From Herbidospora solisilvae (GTDB lineage Bacteria > Actinomycetota > Actinomycetes > Streptosporangiales > Streptosporangiaceae), in NCBI RefSeq assembly GCF_009901565.1, contig NZ_WXEW01000002.1, positions 682,001-746,000 of the forward strand: DNA of 64,000 nucleotides. Reading direction: 5' to 3'. The notes beneath the pieces are model-generated. The model searched no databases. It saw nothing but the letters and a program-made list of their open reading frames with translations, and was not told the origin of the DNA. The translations under genes and the position numbers were made by a program. Positions 20,244 to 29,648 of this stretch are shown piece by piece (positions within the stretch are counted from its first letter, which is position 1; the number at the start of each line of letters is the position of its first letter).

Positions 20244-21414
20244 GGAGCGGCTCCCGCCGATCGAAGGTCTCCTGACTGGTCTGCAAATTCACCAGGGCCA
20301 ACTGAAAGGCGGCCAGCTCAGCCCTCAGTGTGGCAAGGCGCTCCTCGTTCCTTGTGGTCTGGGTGAGGTGAGCCTCCATCCGGTGAGCCAGCCCTGCGAT
20401 GTCGTCGGTGAGTTCGGCCATCGCCTGCTGGTGATTCTTGATGACTTGCTGAATCAGATGCTCGCGCTGGTTCTCCCTTTCTCGCTCGTTGGCGGCCAGC
20501 ATGAAACGTGCGCCTTGGTGGACTGCCACGCCGAGAATCACCACGGTGCCGATTCCGGTGACCATCGCGCTGAGGCCCAGCAGGCCGCCGAAGCCCAGCG
20601 CGGCCAGGCCCGAGGTGATGCCCGCTCCGCCGAGGCCGGAGACGCTGCCGACAAGACTGACCGCGGCGATCGGGACGCCGAACGCAGCCGCCTTGGCGGC
20701 GATGTCCTTGCTGGTGGTCTCCAGCTGGCTGGTCGTGATCTTGCTGGATGCGAAATCCTCTTCGGTGATCACCAGCCGTTCGGTCGCCTGCACGACCTTG
20801 TCGGCCGACTCGGGAAACACGAGTCCTGCGACGAGCACGATTCGTTCACGCTCGATCTCCGCGGTATGCCTGTCGGCGCGCGAGATTCGCACCAGATCGC
20901 GTACCAGCATCGTGAACACCGGCTCGCGCTGATTTTCCTCAAGGAGGTCGTGCAATCTCCTGGACAGCTCCACCGTGGCGTCGGGCGACCCGACACCGTT
21001 CGCCGCATCGCGTTGGGCGCCGGTTATCTCGCCGCGCAGCTCCGATCGCGCGTCGCCATCGAGGCCGATCGTCGATGCGAACAAGTACAGATTCGCGATC
21101 TCGCGGGGATCGAGAAGGGAGTCGACCAGTGCCAGGCTCACCAAGACCCGGCAATAAAGCAACTTCGCCTCGATGCTGAGAGCGGACAAGTCAACAGAAT
21201 CTGCATTGTCGGGGGACGACCGCCCCGACAGGTTGTCCGTTACTTCGGCGACCTTCGCCTTCACCTGCTCGGCGGACTGCCTTGCCATCTCCTCGGCATC
21301 GCCGGCGGCGTTGATGACAAGCCGCCTCGCGGCGCTTGTGCGGTCGGCGACCATCCGTCCAGCCGTGTCGGCAGCGCTCTTCAGCCGTCCAAACCCAACT
21401 TCACGAGGGTCCAT
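20233..21414 (-). CDS. TerB-like domain plus glycine-rich membrane hairpin protein
   Basis: A 393-residue protein, first of a two-gene unit. After an amphipathic N-terminus comes a helical region at about 75-185 (LLYCRVLVSLALVDSLLDPREIANLYLFAS) that resembles TerB-type tellurite-resistance domains. A very glycine-rich hydrophobic hairpin follows near 255-310 (GSVSGLGGAGITSGLAALGF, then GLLGLSAMVTGIGTVVILGV), then a C-terminal coiled coil rich in Glu, Gln and Arg. The glycine pattern recalls pore-forming or membrane-deforming segments. ATG 21414 is chosen because GGGAAAGGG lies six bases upstream; an ATG two codons earlier would have no spacing at all. The TerB likeness is by eye only. Confidence 0.65.
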   Translation of the reverse strand: MDPREVGFGRLKSAADTAGRMVADRTSAARRLVINAAGDAEEMARQSAEQVKAKVAEVTDNLSGRSSPDNADSVDLSALSIEAKLLYCRVLVSLALVDSLLDPREIANLYLFASTIGLDGDARSELRGEITGAQRDAANGVGSPDATVELSRRLHDLLEENQREPVFTMLVRDLVRISRADRHTAEIERERIVLVAGLVFPESADKVVQATERLVITEEDFASSKITTSQLETTSKDIAAKAAAFGVPIAAVSLVGSVSGLGGAGITSGLAALGFGGLLGLSAMVTGIGTVVILGVAVHQGARFMLAANERERENQREHLIQQVIKNHQQAMAELTDDIAGLAHRMEAHLTQTTRNEERLATLRAELAAFQLALVNLQTSQETFDRREPLRAG

Positions 21415-21790
21415 CGCCATCCCTTTCCCATCCGCTGGCGGAAGGCTATCGGTAGGCGCCGATAAAACAATGCTTTTCCGGCGATTCATCGCGTCGGGGG
21501 CGAACGTCTAACCGGATTTCGGACGGCAGAAATCGACTTATGGTCGCGTGTGGGGTATCCAGTAGGCCTGTTGCTGCATCAGTGCGTTATGGACCGGGAT
21601 AGTTGATTATTCTTACCGGCGCGGGTGATCGCGTGGCAGAAGCCGACTCGCTGGAGATGCATGCCGGGAAGCCCGCCGGTCGACCCATCGATTTCGACGT
21701 GCCGAGGGGGCGAGAACAGATCGCTCGGTCGACTAAGGGGATGACGGCATTGAGATGTGCGGGAAAGTGGTGGCTGACAGAATCCCGAAC
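21415..21790. other. Divergent intergenic region of the accessory stretch, nothing recognised
   Basis: About 375 bases between the two-gene membrane module and the broken macrodomain gene. It is less GC-rich than the surroundings (for example GTTGATTATTCTTACC near 21602). It should hold the promoter of the leftward module, but I see no clear promoter boxes, palindrome, RNA gene or mobile-element end. A 66-codon frame starting at 21603 has no ribosome site and looks accidental. Confidence 0.5.
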
Positions 21791-22253
21791 ATGGGTGAAT
21801 TAGCGCAAGGCGACATCACCGAGCAGCGGGTCGACGTCATCGTCAACGCCGCGAACTCCTCACTTCTCAACGGAGGCGGGGTCAACGGTGCGATTCACCG
21901 CCGGGGCGGACCGGCGATCTTGGAGGAGTGCCGCGAACTTCGTGCCGCCCGATACGTCGAGGGACTGCCGACCGGAGAGGTGGTGGCCACGACTGCGGGG
22001 AAACTGCCGGCCCGCTGGGTGATCCACACCGTGGGGCCGGTCTATTCGCAGACGGAAGACCGCTCCGATCTGCTCGCCTCCTGTTACCTGAGGTCGCTTG
22101 TCCTCGCCGAGGATCTGGGTGCCGAGAGTCTTCGGTTGGCCGGTCGCCGACTCCGCCCGCCTTGTCTCCCGCCTGTTGAGGTCTACACACTTCGACCTCG
22201 ATATACGCCTCGTTCTGTTCTCGGCGTCCGACTTGCGCGCATACAAGGAGGCG
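21791..22253 (+). pseudogene. Macrodomain (ADP-ribose-binding) gene broken by a small internal deletion
   Basis: The first part reads as a clean macrodomain of the O-acetyl-ADP-ribose deacetylase type: QGDIT, VDVIVNAANSSLLNGGGVNGAIHRRGG, then WVIHTVGPVY and LVLAEDLGAES. At about 22135 the frame is lost. The expected next segment, the phosphate-binding loop of the kind AFPxISTGVFG, is missing, and the family sequence resumes in another frame as FGWPVADSARLVSRLL and IRLVLFSASDLRAY. A loss of roughly 30 bases, not a multiple of three, explains this. Without that loop the domain should not bind ADP-ribose. An ATG 12 codons upstream (21755) is also possible. Confidence 0.8.
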
Positions 22254-22640
22254 ATGGGGACAGAAGGTCCTAGAGTCACCGATGCCGAGATCGTCCGCGT
22301 CCTCGCCGCCGTACCCGCGGACCGGTGGCAAGACCTGTTCGCGGCCGCCGACCGCATCACGTCCGCCGACCTGGAGACCATCGGCAGTGAGGCGGTCGGA
22401 AACCTGTTCCGGCACCTGTTCCGCGCCCCTCTGGTCGTGAGGTGCGACTACTCGAATCTGCTTCGAGAAGGGCGAAAGCCCGAGAATCTCACGGTGGCGG
22501 AAGCCGTTCGGCTGATCACTTACATCTGGCGCGAGGACTACTGGAGCGGCGGCGGCATGGGCGTACGGGAGCGCCGCATCCGTGACGGCAGCCTGCCGGC
22601 GGCACTCGACGGTTTGCGGCGCTGGGTCGAGCGGTCATAG
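22254..22640 (+). CDS. Small DUF6508-like protein
   Basis: A 128-residue soluble protein. Its C-terminal half (RLITYIWREDYWSGGGMGVRERRIRDGSL, then a leucine-rich helix) resembles DUF6508 proteins, a family of unknown role. It is in the same frame as the 3' part of the broken macrodomain gene with no stop between, so it may once have been the tail of a macrodomain fusion. The ATG at 22254 has GGAGG directly upstream with short spacing and may allow separate expression today. The family call is tentative. Confidence 0.5.
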   Translation: MGTEGPRVTDAEIVRVLAAVPADRWQDLFAAADRITSADLETIGSEAVGNLFRHLFRAPLVVRCDYSNLLREGRKPENLTVAEAVRLITYIWREDYWSGGGMGVRERRIRDGSLPAALDGLRRWVERS

Positions 22641-22856
22641 CCCGTCGCGGGTACACGAAGGTCGTGGCGCGGAACTGGAAGTAGCAGTCGTGCGAAGCCA
22701 TCACACATGAGACGCCCAGTAAGTCGTAACCCTGACGTGTGGGGCAGGTCACCCCCAGACTTTCGGCGCACGGCCTACACCATCTCCACAAGAGGGGCCG
22801 AACGCGCGCAAGACGCATCGCTGAATCTACTTTGTAAAGGCATCGGCCCGGCACAC

Positions 22857-22872
22857 GTTAACGGCCGTTAAC
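22857..22872. promoter_or_regulatory. Perfect 16-base palindrome at the tetR stop codon
   Basis: GTTAACGGCCGTTAAC covers the last codons and stop of the TetR gene. Twelve of 16 positions match the imperfect palindrome at 23454 in the divergent tetR-carboxylase promoter, so it may be a second binding site for the same repressor. Position at a gene end is unusual for an operator. Confidence 0.45.
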
Positions 22873-23430
22873 AGCGGCCCGCAACGACGCCCGGGCCATC
22901 GCCTCCAGCGTCGACGCCATCTCCTCGCGCCCCAGTTCCCCCACGCTCCGGGGCGTCGAGTTCAGCAGCCCGAACACGGCGTGCACCGCCGCCCGCACCC
23001 GGGCCACCGCGCAGCCCGGATGGAGGTCGCGCACCACGCCCACCCACTCTTCGACGTAGAGGCGCTGGAGTCGGCGGATGGCCCGCTGGTCGGTCTCGGG
23101 CACGTTGTGCAGCTCGCGCTCGTGGACGCGGATCAGCTCCGGGTGGCCGAGCGCGAACTCGATATGCCCCCTGAGCAGCACATCCAGTGCCTCGGCGGGA
23201 TGCAGGGCCGCTGCGGAGGCGCCGGCGGACGACAGGCGGCCCGAGATGTCGAGCAGGATCTCGGTCAGCAGCGCCTCCTTGCCCCGGAAGTGGCGATAGA
23301 GCGCGGGCCCGGAGACGCCGACCGCCGCGCCGATCTCCTCGATGGACACCCCGTGGAAGCCGCGTTCGGCGAAGAGGGCCGCCGCCGCGTCGAGGATCTC
23401 GGCCCGCCGGTTCCGGGTAGGTGTGGTCAC
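22858..23430 (-). CDS. TetR-family regulator of the leucine catabolic operon
   Basis: A 190-residue repressor with the helix-turn-helix GVSIEEIGAAVGVSGPALYRHFRGKEALL at about 25-55 and an all-helical ligand domain. It is divergent from the acyl-CoA carboxylase operon, an arrangement seen in other actinomycetes where such a TetR senses acyl-CoA. The GTG at 23430 has GGGGG four bases upstream. The intergenic space holds a 16-base palindrome suited to controlling both directions. The ligand is inferred to be a branched acyl-CoA. Confidence 0.9.
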   Translation of the reverse strand: MTTPTRNRRAEILDAAAALFAERGFHGVSIEEIGAAVGVSGPALYRHFRGKEALLTEILLDISGRLSSAGASAAALHPAEALDVLLRGHIEFALGHPELIRVHERELHNVPETDQRAIRRLQRLYVEEWVGVVRDLHPGCAVARVRAAVHAVFGLLNSTPRSVGELGREEMASTLEAMARASLRAAVNGR

Positions 23431-23453
23431 AAGCCCCCATGGTAGACGTTGAT

Positions 23454-23469
23454 GTTAATGGCGACTAAC
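23454..23469. promoter_or_regulatory. Imperfect palindrome in the tetR-carboxylase divergent promoter, likely operator
   Basis: GTTAATGGCGACTAAC has outer arms GTTA and TAAC and keeps 12 of 16 positions of the perfect palindrome at 22857. It lies 24 bases upstream of the tetR start and 37 bases before the carboxylase start, where a TetR dimer would cover both promoters. Confidence 0.6.
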
Positions 23470-23505
23470 GTGAGGCGCGGAGTACACGGAGGAGGTGGCC
23501 GACAG

Positions 23506-25065
23506 GTGTGGCCGGTTCTGTCCAGTTCGGGTGATCCGGGCGGGGCACCGTACAAGAAGAACGCCGAGGTCAACGAGCGGCTGGTGGCCGAGTTGCGGGA
23601 GCGGCTCGACACGGCCGCCAGGGGCGGGCCCGAGCGGTCGCGGATCCGGCATGTCGAGCGCGGCAAGCTCCTGCCCAGAGACCGGGTCGACACGCTGCTC
23701 GACCCCGGCGCGCGGTTCCTTGAGCTGTCGCCCCTGGCGGCGACGGGGCTCTACGACGACGCCGCCCCGGCGGCCGGGATCATCACCGGCGTCGGACGGG
23801 TCAGCGGGCGCGAGGTCGTGATCGTCGCCAACGACGCGACGGTCAAGGGCGGCACCTATTACCCGATGACGGTCAAGAAGCACCTCCGCGCCCAGGAGGT
23901 CGCGCTCGACAACCGTCTTCCGTGCGTCTACCTGGTCGACTCCGGCGGGGCGTTCCTGCCGAAGCAGGACGAGGTCTTCCCCGACCGTGAACACTTCGGG
24001 CGCATCTTCTACAACCAGGCGACGATGTCGGCGAAGGGCATCCCGCAGGTCGCGGCGGTCCTCGGGTCGTGCACGGCCGGCGGCGCCTACGTCCCGGCGA
24101 TGAGCGACGAGGCGGTGATCGTCCGGAACCAGGGCACGATCTTCCTCGGCGGGCCGCCCCTGGTGAAGGCGGCGACCGGTGAGGAGGTCACCGCCGAGGA
24201 GCTGGGCGGGGGAGAGGTGCACTCGCGGATCAGCGGGGTCACCGACCACCTGGCCGACGACGACGCCCACGCCCTGCGCATCGTCCGCGACATCGTGGCC
24301 ACCTTCGCCCCCGGCAGGAAGGCGTGGGAGCGCGGCGAGACCGAGGCGCCGAAATACGACCCCCGGGAGCTCTACGGCATCGTGCCCCCCGACCCGCGCA
24401 CCCCCTACGACGTGCGCGAGGTCATCGCCCGGATCGTCGACGGCAGCCGGTTCCTGGAGTTCAAGCAGGAGTACGGCCCGACGCTCGTCACCGGCTTCGC
24501 CCGCGTCCACGGGCATCCGGTCGGGATCGTCGCCAACAACGGCATCCTGTTCGCCGAGTCGGCGCTCAAGGGGGCCCACTTCATCGAGCTCTGCGACCGG
24601 CGGGAGATCCCGCTGGTGTTCCTGCAGAACATCAGCGGGTTCATGGTCGGCAAGGCCTACGAGCAGGGCGGCATCGCCAAACACGGCGCCAAGATGGTCA
24701 CCGCCGTGGCCTGCGCGCGGGTGCCGAAGCTGACGGTCGTCGTCGGCGGCTCGTTCGGCGCGGGCAACTACGCGATGGCCGGGCGGGCCTACTCGCCGCG
24801 ATTCCTGTGGATGTGGCCGAACGCCCGCATCTCGGTCATGGGCGGCGAACAGGCCGCGACCGTGTTGTCGATGGTCGGCGACGCCGATCCGGAGGCGATC
24901 CGGGCCCAGTACGAATCGCAGGGCAACCCCTACTACTCGACCGCGCGCCTGTGGGACGACGGCGTCATCGACCCCGCCGACACCCGGACCGTCCTCGGCC
25001 TGGCCCTCGGGGCCTGCGCGAACGCGCCGCTGGAGCCGGTCGGCTACGGCGTCTTCCGGATGTGA
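23506..25065 (+). CDS. Acyl-CoA carboxylase beta subunit (methylcrotonyl-CoA carboxylase type)
   Basis: The 519-residue carboxyltransferase subunit, which moves CO2 from biotin to 3-methylcrotonyl-CoA in leucine breakdown. Both halves of the crotonase-fold carboxyltransferase are present: [16 protein letters not shown] in the first, and the acyl-CoA and biotin site [18 protein letters not shown] in the second. The GTG at 23506 follows a GGAGGAGG site and lies outside the operator; in-frame ATGs at 23449-23458 fall in the operator itself. It is first in a four-gene operon with carboxylase alpha, HMG-CoA lyase and acyl-CoA dehydrogenase, which fixes the substrate as methylcrotonyl-CoA rather than propionyl-CoA. 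Confidence 0.93.
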   Translation: MWPVLSSSGDPGGAPYKKNAEVNERLVAELRERLDTAARGGPERSRIRHVERGKLLPRDRVDTLLDPGARFLELSPLAATGLYDDAAPAAGIITGVGRVSGREVVIVANDATVKGGTYYPMTVKKHLRAQEVALDNRLPCVYLVDSGGAFLPKQDEVFPDREHFGRIFYNQATMSAKGIPQVAAVLGSCTAGGAYVPAMSDEAVIVRNQGTIFLGGPPLVKAATGEEVTAEELGGGEVHSRISGVTDHLADDDAHALRIVRDIVATFAPGRKAWERGETEAPKYDPRELYGIVPPDPRTPYDVREVIARIVDGSRFLEFKQEYGPTLVTGFARVHGHPVGIVANNGILFAESALKGAHFIELCDRREIPLVFLQNISGFMVGKAYEQGGIAKHGAKMVTAVACARVPKLTVVVGGSFGAGNYAMAGRAYSPRFLWMWPNARISVMGGEQAATVLSMVGDADPEAIRAQYESQGNPYYSTARLWDDGVIDPADTRTVLGLALGACANAPLEPVGYGVFRM

Positions 25066-25070
25066 GGCCC

Positions 25071-26873
25071 ATGTTCGACACCGTTCTGGTCGCCAACCGG
25101 GGCGAGATCGCCCTCCGTGTCATCAAGACGCTGCGCCGCCTGGGCATCCGGTCGGTGGCCGTCCACACCGAGGGCGACACGACTCACGCCGACGAAGCCG
25201 ACATCGCGGTGCAGATCGGTAGCTACCTCGACGCCGACGAGGTGATCCGGGCGGCTCGCAGGGTGAACGCCCAGGCCGTCCACCCCGGCTACGGGTTCCT
25301 CTCCGAGAACACGCGCTTCTCCCAGGCCTGCGCCGACAACGGCATCGTGTTCGTCGGCCCGCCCGCCGGGGCGATCGAGGCCATGGGCGACAAGATCCGC
25401 GCCAAGGAGACCGTCGCGGCCGCGGGCGTCCCGGTCGTGCCGGGCGCGTCCACCGGCCTGGAGGACTTCGCGGAGTTCCCCGCTCTGATCAAGCCGTCGG
25501 CGGGTGGCGGCGGCAAGGGCATGGTGCTGGTGCGTGCCAAGGAGGAGCTGCCCGACGCCCTGGCCTCGGCCAGGCGGACCGCGCTGGCCGCCTTCGGCGA
25601 CGACACCCTGCTCATCGAGCGTTACGTCGAGAGCCCGCGCCACATCGAGATCCAGGTCCTGGCCGACGGCCACGGCAACGTGATCCACCTGGGGGAGCGC
25701 GAGTGCAGCCTGCAGCGCCGCCACCAGAAGATCATCGAAGAGGCGCCCTCGCCGCTGCTCGACGAGGCCACCCGCGCCAAGATGGGCGCCGCCGCCGTGG
25801 AGGCCGCGCGCAGCGTCGGCTACGTCAACGCGGGCACGATCGAGTTCATCGTCCACGGCACGACCGGCGAGTTCTTCTTCATGGAGATGAACACCCGCCT
25901 CCAGGTCGAACACCCCGTGACCGAACTCGTCACGGGCCTCGACCTGGTCGAGCTCCAGCTCAGGGTGGCGGCGGGCGAGGAGTTGCCGCTGACCCAGGAC
26001 GACGTGCGGCTGGAGGGCCACGCGGTGGAGGCCCGCGTCTACGCCGAGGACCCCGCGCGGGGTTTCCTCCCGAGCACCGGCCGCATCCTCAAGCTCACCG
26101 AGCCCGGGGTCCGCTTCGACGCGGGCATCGCCGAGGGCGGCGTGGTCGGCACGGGCTACGACCCGATGCTCGCCAAGGTGGTCGCGTGGGCCCCCACGAG
26201 GGAGGAGGCCCTGACGAAACTCCGGCGGGCCCTCCACGACACGGTCGTCCTCGGCGTGACCACCAATCTGGGCTTCCTCCAGCGGCTCATCGACAACCCC
26301 CTGGTCCGGCGGGGGGTGCTCGACACCGGGCTGGTCGAGCGCGAGGTCGACCCGGCCGAACCGGAGATCCCCGGCTACGTGCTCGCCGAGGCGGCCCGCC
26401 TCTTCGCCCCGGTCGCCGCCTCCGACGACCCCTGGGACATCCCCGACGGCTGGCGGCTGGGCCGGCACCGCCCGCCGGCCCACCTGCTGGAGGTCGGCGG
26501 GGAGATCGTCGAGGCGCCCGGAGACGACGGGGTGACCCGGCGGTTCACGACCGCCCGCGACGGCGGAACCCTCTGGCTCCACGCCGAGGGGCGGACGTAC
26601 AAGGTCGCCCGGCATGAGCCCATCGAGGAGCGGTCGAAGGCCGCCCAGGCGGGTGACGGCGCGGTGCGCAGCCCGATGCCGGGGACGGTCCTGGTCGTCA
26701 AGGCCGCGCAGGGCGAGCAGGTGGCCGAGGGGCAGCCGCTGCTGATTGTGGAGGCCATGAAGATGGAGCACACCGTCACGGCGCCCGTCGGCGGGACCGT
26801 CACCCTTCAGGTGCGGGCCGGTCAGCAGGTCTCCCTCGACGAGGTTCTCGCGATCGTGGAGGCCACGGAATGA
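25071..26873 (+). CDS. Acyl-CoA carboxylase alpha subunit (biotin carboxylase with biotin carrier)
   Basis: A 600-residue subunit that carboxylates biotin with ATP and bicarbonate. The biotin carboxylase N-domain starts at [16 protein letters not shown]-grasp follows with the glycine loop [11 protein letters not shown] and [14 protein letters not shown], and the C-terminal carrier domain has the biotinyl lysine in EAMKMEH (Lys564). The ATG is five bases after the beta stop. It forms a complex with the preceding beta subunit. Length is normal for the actinobacterial methylcrotonyl-CoA enzyme. Confidence 0.95.
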   Translation: MFDTVLVANRGEIALRVIKTLRRLGIRSVAVHTEGDTTHADEADIAVQIGSYLDADEVIRAARRVNAQAVHPGYGFLSENTRFSQACADNGIVFVGPPAGAIEAMGDKIRAKETVAAAGVPVVPGASTGLEDFAEFPALIKPSAGGGGKGMVLVRAKEELPDALASARRTALAAFGDDTLLIERYVESPRHIEIQVLADGHGNVIHLGERECSLQRRHQKIIEEAPSPLLDEATRAKMGAAAVEAARSVGYVNAGTIEFIVHGTTGEFFFMEMNTRLQVEHPVTELVTGLDLVELQLRVAAGEELPLTQDDVRLEGHAVEARVYAEDPARGFLPSTGRILKLTEPGVRFDAGIAEGGVVGTGYDPMLAKVVAWAPTREEALTKLRRALHDTVVLGVTTNLGFLQRLIDNPLVRRGVLDTGLVEREVDPAEPEIPGYVLAEAARLFAPVAASDDPWDIPDGWRLGRHRPPAHLLEVGGEIVEAPGDDGVTRRFTTARDGGTLWLHAEGRTYKVARHEPIEERSKAAQAGDGAVRSPMPGTVLVVKAAQGEQVAEGQPLLIVEAMKMEHTVTAPVGGTVTLQVRAGQQVSLDEVLAIVEATE

Positions 26874-27775
26874 CGTACAAGATCGAGAATCTGCCCGACG
26901 AGGTCACGATCTACGAGGTCGGGCCGCGCGACGGGCTGCAGAACGAGAAGACGGTCGTGCCGGTCGAGGTCAAGGCCGAGTTCGTCACCCGGCTGGCGGC
27001 GGCGGGCCTGAAGGTCATCGAGACCACCAGTTTCGTGCATCCCGAATGGGTGCCGCAGCTCGCCGACGCCGAAGACCTGCTCAAGGCCGTCCACCGGGAC
27101 AACCAGGTGCGTTATCCGGTGCTGGTGCCGAACGAGCGCGGCCTCGACCGCGCGCTCGAACTGGGCTGCACCGAGATCGCGATCTTCGGCAGCGCGACCG
27201 AGACCTTCGCGCAGCGCAACCTCAACCGGTCGCTGAAGACCCAGTTCGACATGTTCGCCCCCGTGGTGCGGCGGGCGCGGGAGAACGGGCTCAGGGTCCG
27301 CGCCTACGTGTCGATGTGCTTCGGCGACCCGTGGGAGGGGCCGGTCCCGATCGCCCAGGTCGTCGACGTCGGCAGCCGGCTGCTCGACCTCGGCTGCGCC
27401 GAGTTGTCGCTCGGCGACACGATCGGCGTCGCCACCGCCGGGCACGTCGGCGCGCTGCTCGACGCCTTCCCCCGGGAGCGGCCGCTCGCGGTCCACTTCC
27501 ACGACACCTACGGTCAGGCCCTGGCCAACGTCGTCGAGGCGCTCCGCCACGGCATCACCGTGATCGACGCCAGCGCGGGCGGCATCGGCGGCTGCCCCTA
27601 CGCCAAGTCGGCCACCGGCAACCTCGCCACCGAAGACCTGGTCTGGCTCCTCGACGGCCTCGGCATCCGCCACGGCGTCGACCTCCACGCCCTCGCCGCC
27701 ACCAGCCACTGGCTGGCGGGCCGGCTCGGCCGCCCCAGCCCCAGCGCGGTGGTCCGCGCGCTCACGAAGGAGTGA
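26870..27775 (+). CDS. hmgL: Hydroxymethylglutaryl-CoA lyase
   Basis: A 301-residue TIM-barrel lyase that cleaves HMG-CoA to acetoacetate and acetyl-CoA, the last step of leucine breakdown. GPRDGLQNE at about 22-30 holds the catalytic arginine, HFHDTYGQ the metal histidines, and the signature loop is [18 protein letters not shown] with the active cysteine. The ATG overlaps the carboxylase alpha stop by four bases. Length and motifs are intact. Confidence 0.96.
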   Translation: MTYKIENLPDEVTIYEVGPRDGLQNEKTVVPVEVKAEFVTRLAAAGLKVIETTSFVHPEWVPQLADAEDLLKAVHRDNQVRYPVLVPNERGLDRALELGCTEIAIFGSATETFAQRNLNRSLKTQFDMFAPVVRRARENGLRVRAYVSMCFGDPWEGPVPIAQVVDVGSRLLDLGCAELSLGDTIGVATAGHVGALLDAFPRERPLAVHFHDTYGQALANVVEALRHGITVIDASAGGIGGCPYAKSATGNLATEDLVWLLDGLGIRHGVDLHALAATSHWLAGRLGRPSPSAVVRALTKE

Positions 27776-27777
27776 GA

Positions 27778-28929
27778 ATGCTCACCGAAGACCACGAAGA
27801 CCTGCGCAAGACCGTCGAGGCGTTCGCCCGCGACGAGGTCGCCCCGGTCATCGGCGACCTCTACGAGAAGGGCGAGTTCCCCTACGAGATCGTCCGCAAG
27901 ATGGGCGCGATGGGCCTGTTCGGCCTGCCCATCCCCGAGGAACACGGCGGCATGGGCGGCGACTACTTCGCGCTGTGCCTGGCGCTCGAAGAGCTGGCCC
28001 GGGTCGACTCCAGCGTCGCCATCACCCTGGAGGCCGCCGTCTCGCTGGGCGCGATGCCGCTGTACCGCTTCGGCACCCCCGAGCAGAAGGCCGAGTGGCT
28101 GCCCAAGCTGGCGGCCGGGGAGCTGCTGGGCGCGTTCGGGCTGACCGAGCCCGGCGGCGGCTCCGACGTGCCCGGCGGCATGCGGACCACCGCGGTCCTC
28201 GACGGCGACGAGTGGGTGATCAACGGGTCGAAGGCGTTCATCACCAACTCCGGCACCGCCATCACCGGTTTCGTCGGGGTCGCCGCCATCACCGGGCGGC
28301 GGGCCGACGGCAGGCCCGAGATCTCCACGATCATCGTCCCGGCGGGCACGCCCGGCCTGGGCGTCTCCGAGAAGTACTCGAAGGTCGGCTGGTCGTCGAG
28401 CGACACCCGCGAGTTGTCGTTCACGGACTGCCGGGTCCCGGCGGCCAACCTTCTCGGAGAGCGCGGCCGGGGCTACGCCCAGTTCCTCCAGACGCTCGAC
28501 GAGGGCCGGATCGCCATCGCCGCCCTCTCGGTCGGCCTGGCCCAGGGCTGCGTCGACGAGTCGGTCCGGTACGTCGCCCAGCGCCACGCCTTCGGCCACC
28601 CCATCGGCCACTACCAGGCGATGCAGTTCAAGGTCGCCGACATGGAGGTGCGCGCCCACACCGCCCGCCTGGCCTACTACCACGCGGCCGACCGGATGCT
28701 GCGCGGCCTGCCGTTCAAGAAGGAGGCCGCCATCGCCAAGCTGGTCGCCTCGAACGCGGCGATGGACAACTCCCGCGACGCCACCCAGGTCTTCGGCGGC
28801 TACGGCTTCATGAACGAGTACCCCGTCGGACGCTTCTACCGCGACGCCAAGATTCTGGAGATCGGTGAGGGCACGAGCGAGATCCAGCGCCTCCTCATCG
28901 CCCGTGAACTGGGCCTCGGAGGGCTCTGA
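27778..28929 (+). CDS. Acyl-CoA dehydrogenase (isovaleryl-CoA type, AcdH-like)
   Basis: A 383-residue flavoenzyme that oxidises a short branched acyl-CoA, most likely isovaleryl-CoA given the operon. It shows FGLTEPGGGSDV (FAD and substrate contact), FITNSG, the CoA region GYAQFLQTLDEGRIAIAALS, and the C-terminal EGTSEIQ with the usual catalytic glutamate. AAGGAG lies six bases before the ATG, two bases after the lyase stop. The gene order carboxylase beta, alpha, lyase, dehydrogenase matches the known acdH locus of Streptomyces. It closes the operon. Confidence 0.94.
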   Translation: MLTEDHEDLRKTVEAFARDEVAPVIGDLYEKGEFPYEIVRKMGAMGLFGLPIPEEHGGMGGDYFALCLALEELARVDSSVAITLEAAVSLGAMPLYRFGTPEQKAEWLPKLAAGELLGAFGLTEPGGGSDVPGGMRTTAVLDGDEWVINGSKAFITNSGTAITGFVGVAAITGRRADGRPEISTIIVPAGTPGLGVSEKYSKVGWSSSDTRELSFTDCRVPAANLLGERGRGYAQFLQTLDEGRIAIAALSVGLAQGCVDESVRYVAQRHAFGHPIGHYQAMQFKVADMEVRAHTARLAYYHAADRMLRGLPFKKEAAIAKLVASNAAMDNSRDATQVFGGYGFMNEYPVGRFYRDAKILEIGEGTSEIQRLLIARELGLGGL

Positions 28930-29035
28930 CCACGATTAATTAATCCTTAGAAAGCCGATCAAGCGTGCGGGTCCACTCCCGGCGGCTGGTTGTCTGTGTA
29001 CGACAACCCCCGTAACCCAGATGAAGGGCATCACA

Positions 29036-29485
29036 GTGGACCTGAACGTCACTCGTCGTCGCGTCATGGGCACGGCCGCGCTGGCCGGGGTCGGCGTCGC
29101 GGTCGCGGCGTGTTCGGGAGAGCAGGCCCCCACCAGCGCCGAACCGGCTCCGGCCGACAGCGCTGCCGCGCCCCCGGCCGCGACCGACGCCCCCGCGGCC
29201 GGCGGCAACGCGCTCGCCGCGACGGCCGACGTGCCGGTCGGCGGCGGCGTGATCACCGAGCAGGCCGTGATCACGCAGCCGGAGGCCGGCACCTACAAGG
29301 CCTTCAGCCCCGTCTGCACCCACCAGGGCTGCAAGGTCAAGAGCGTCGACGCGGGCAAGATCGTGTGCCCGTGCCACAACTCGCAGTTCTCCATCGCCGA
29401 CGGATCGGTCCAGGGCGGCCCCGCCGCCACCCCGCTCCCCGAGGTCCCGATCAAGGTCGAGGGCGACCAGATCCTCCTCGGATAA
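29036..29485 (+). CDS. Exported Rieske [2Fe-2S] lipoprotein
   Basis: A 149-residue electron-transfer protein. The N-terminus has a twin-arginine motif (TRRRVM) followed by a lipobox VAVAAC with Cys26, so it is probably a Tat-exported lipoprotein. An alanine, proline and glycine-rich spacer leads to the Rieske domain with both cluster motifs, CTHQGC and CPCHNSQF. GTG 29036 has GAAGGG seven bases upstream; ATG 29021 has no site. The gene stands alone, so the redox partner is unknown. Soluble Rieske proteins of this kind occur widely in actinomycetes. Confidence 0.9.
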   Translation: MDLNVTRRRVMGTAALAGVGVAVAACSGEQAPTSAEPAPADSAAAPPAATDAPAAGGNALAATADVPVGGGVITEQAVITQPEAGTYKAFSPVCTHQGCKVKSVDAGKIVCPCHNSQFSIADGSVQGGPAATPLPEVPIKVEGDQILLG

Positions 29486-29512
29486 GTGCGAAAGTTTGGC
29501 ACCATTACCATC

Positions 29513-29538
29513 AGTGGTACGTGGCCGGACGTACCACT
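29513..29538. terminator. Perfect inverted repeat after the Rieske gene, probable terminator
   Basis: AGTGGTACGT (29513-29522) and ACGTACCACT (29529-29538) pair perfectly around GGCCGG, 27 bases after the Rieske stop. No T-run follows directly. An operator for the GNAT gene 110 bases downstream is the alternative reading. Confidence 0.5.
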
Positions 29539-29648
29539 TCCCACCTGCTTAAACTTCTGTTAAGCCGGATGTTTCGGACGGACTCCGTAGCCGTGTGACC
29601 GCATCCCGGTGATGGACGCGCAGGTCGGAGGGATCCTAGAGTCCTCTC

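Noticed and set aside
21603-21803. A 66-codon frame upstream of the macrodomain gene
   Set aside because: No ribosome site, no recognisable domain, and it overlaps the start of the macrodomain frame.
21791-22640. Programmed frameshift in the macrodomain gene
   Set aside because: No slippery sequence is visible and about ten conserved residues are missing, which a frameshift cannot restore.
22641-22857. A possible tRNA or attachment site at the edge of the lower-GC stretch
   Set aside because: No cloverleaf or duplicated edge sequence could be found by eye, and no integrase gene is present.
28934-28945. Palindrome GATTAATTAATC after the acyl-CoA dehydrogenase
   Set aside because: Short and AT-only apart from its ends, with no second copy and no nearby start suited to an operator; it may be chance.
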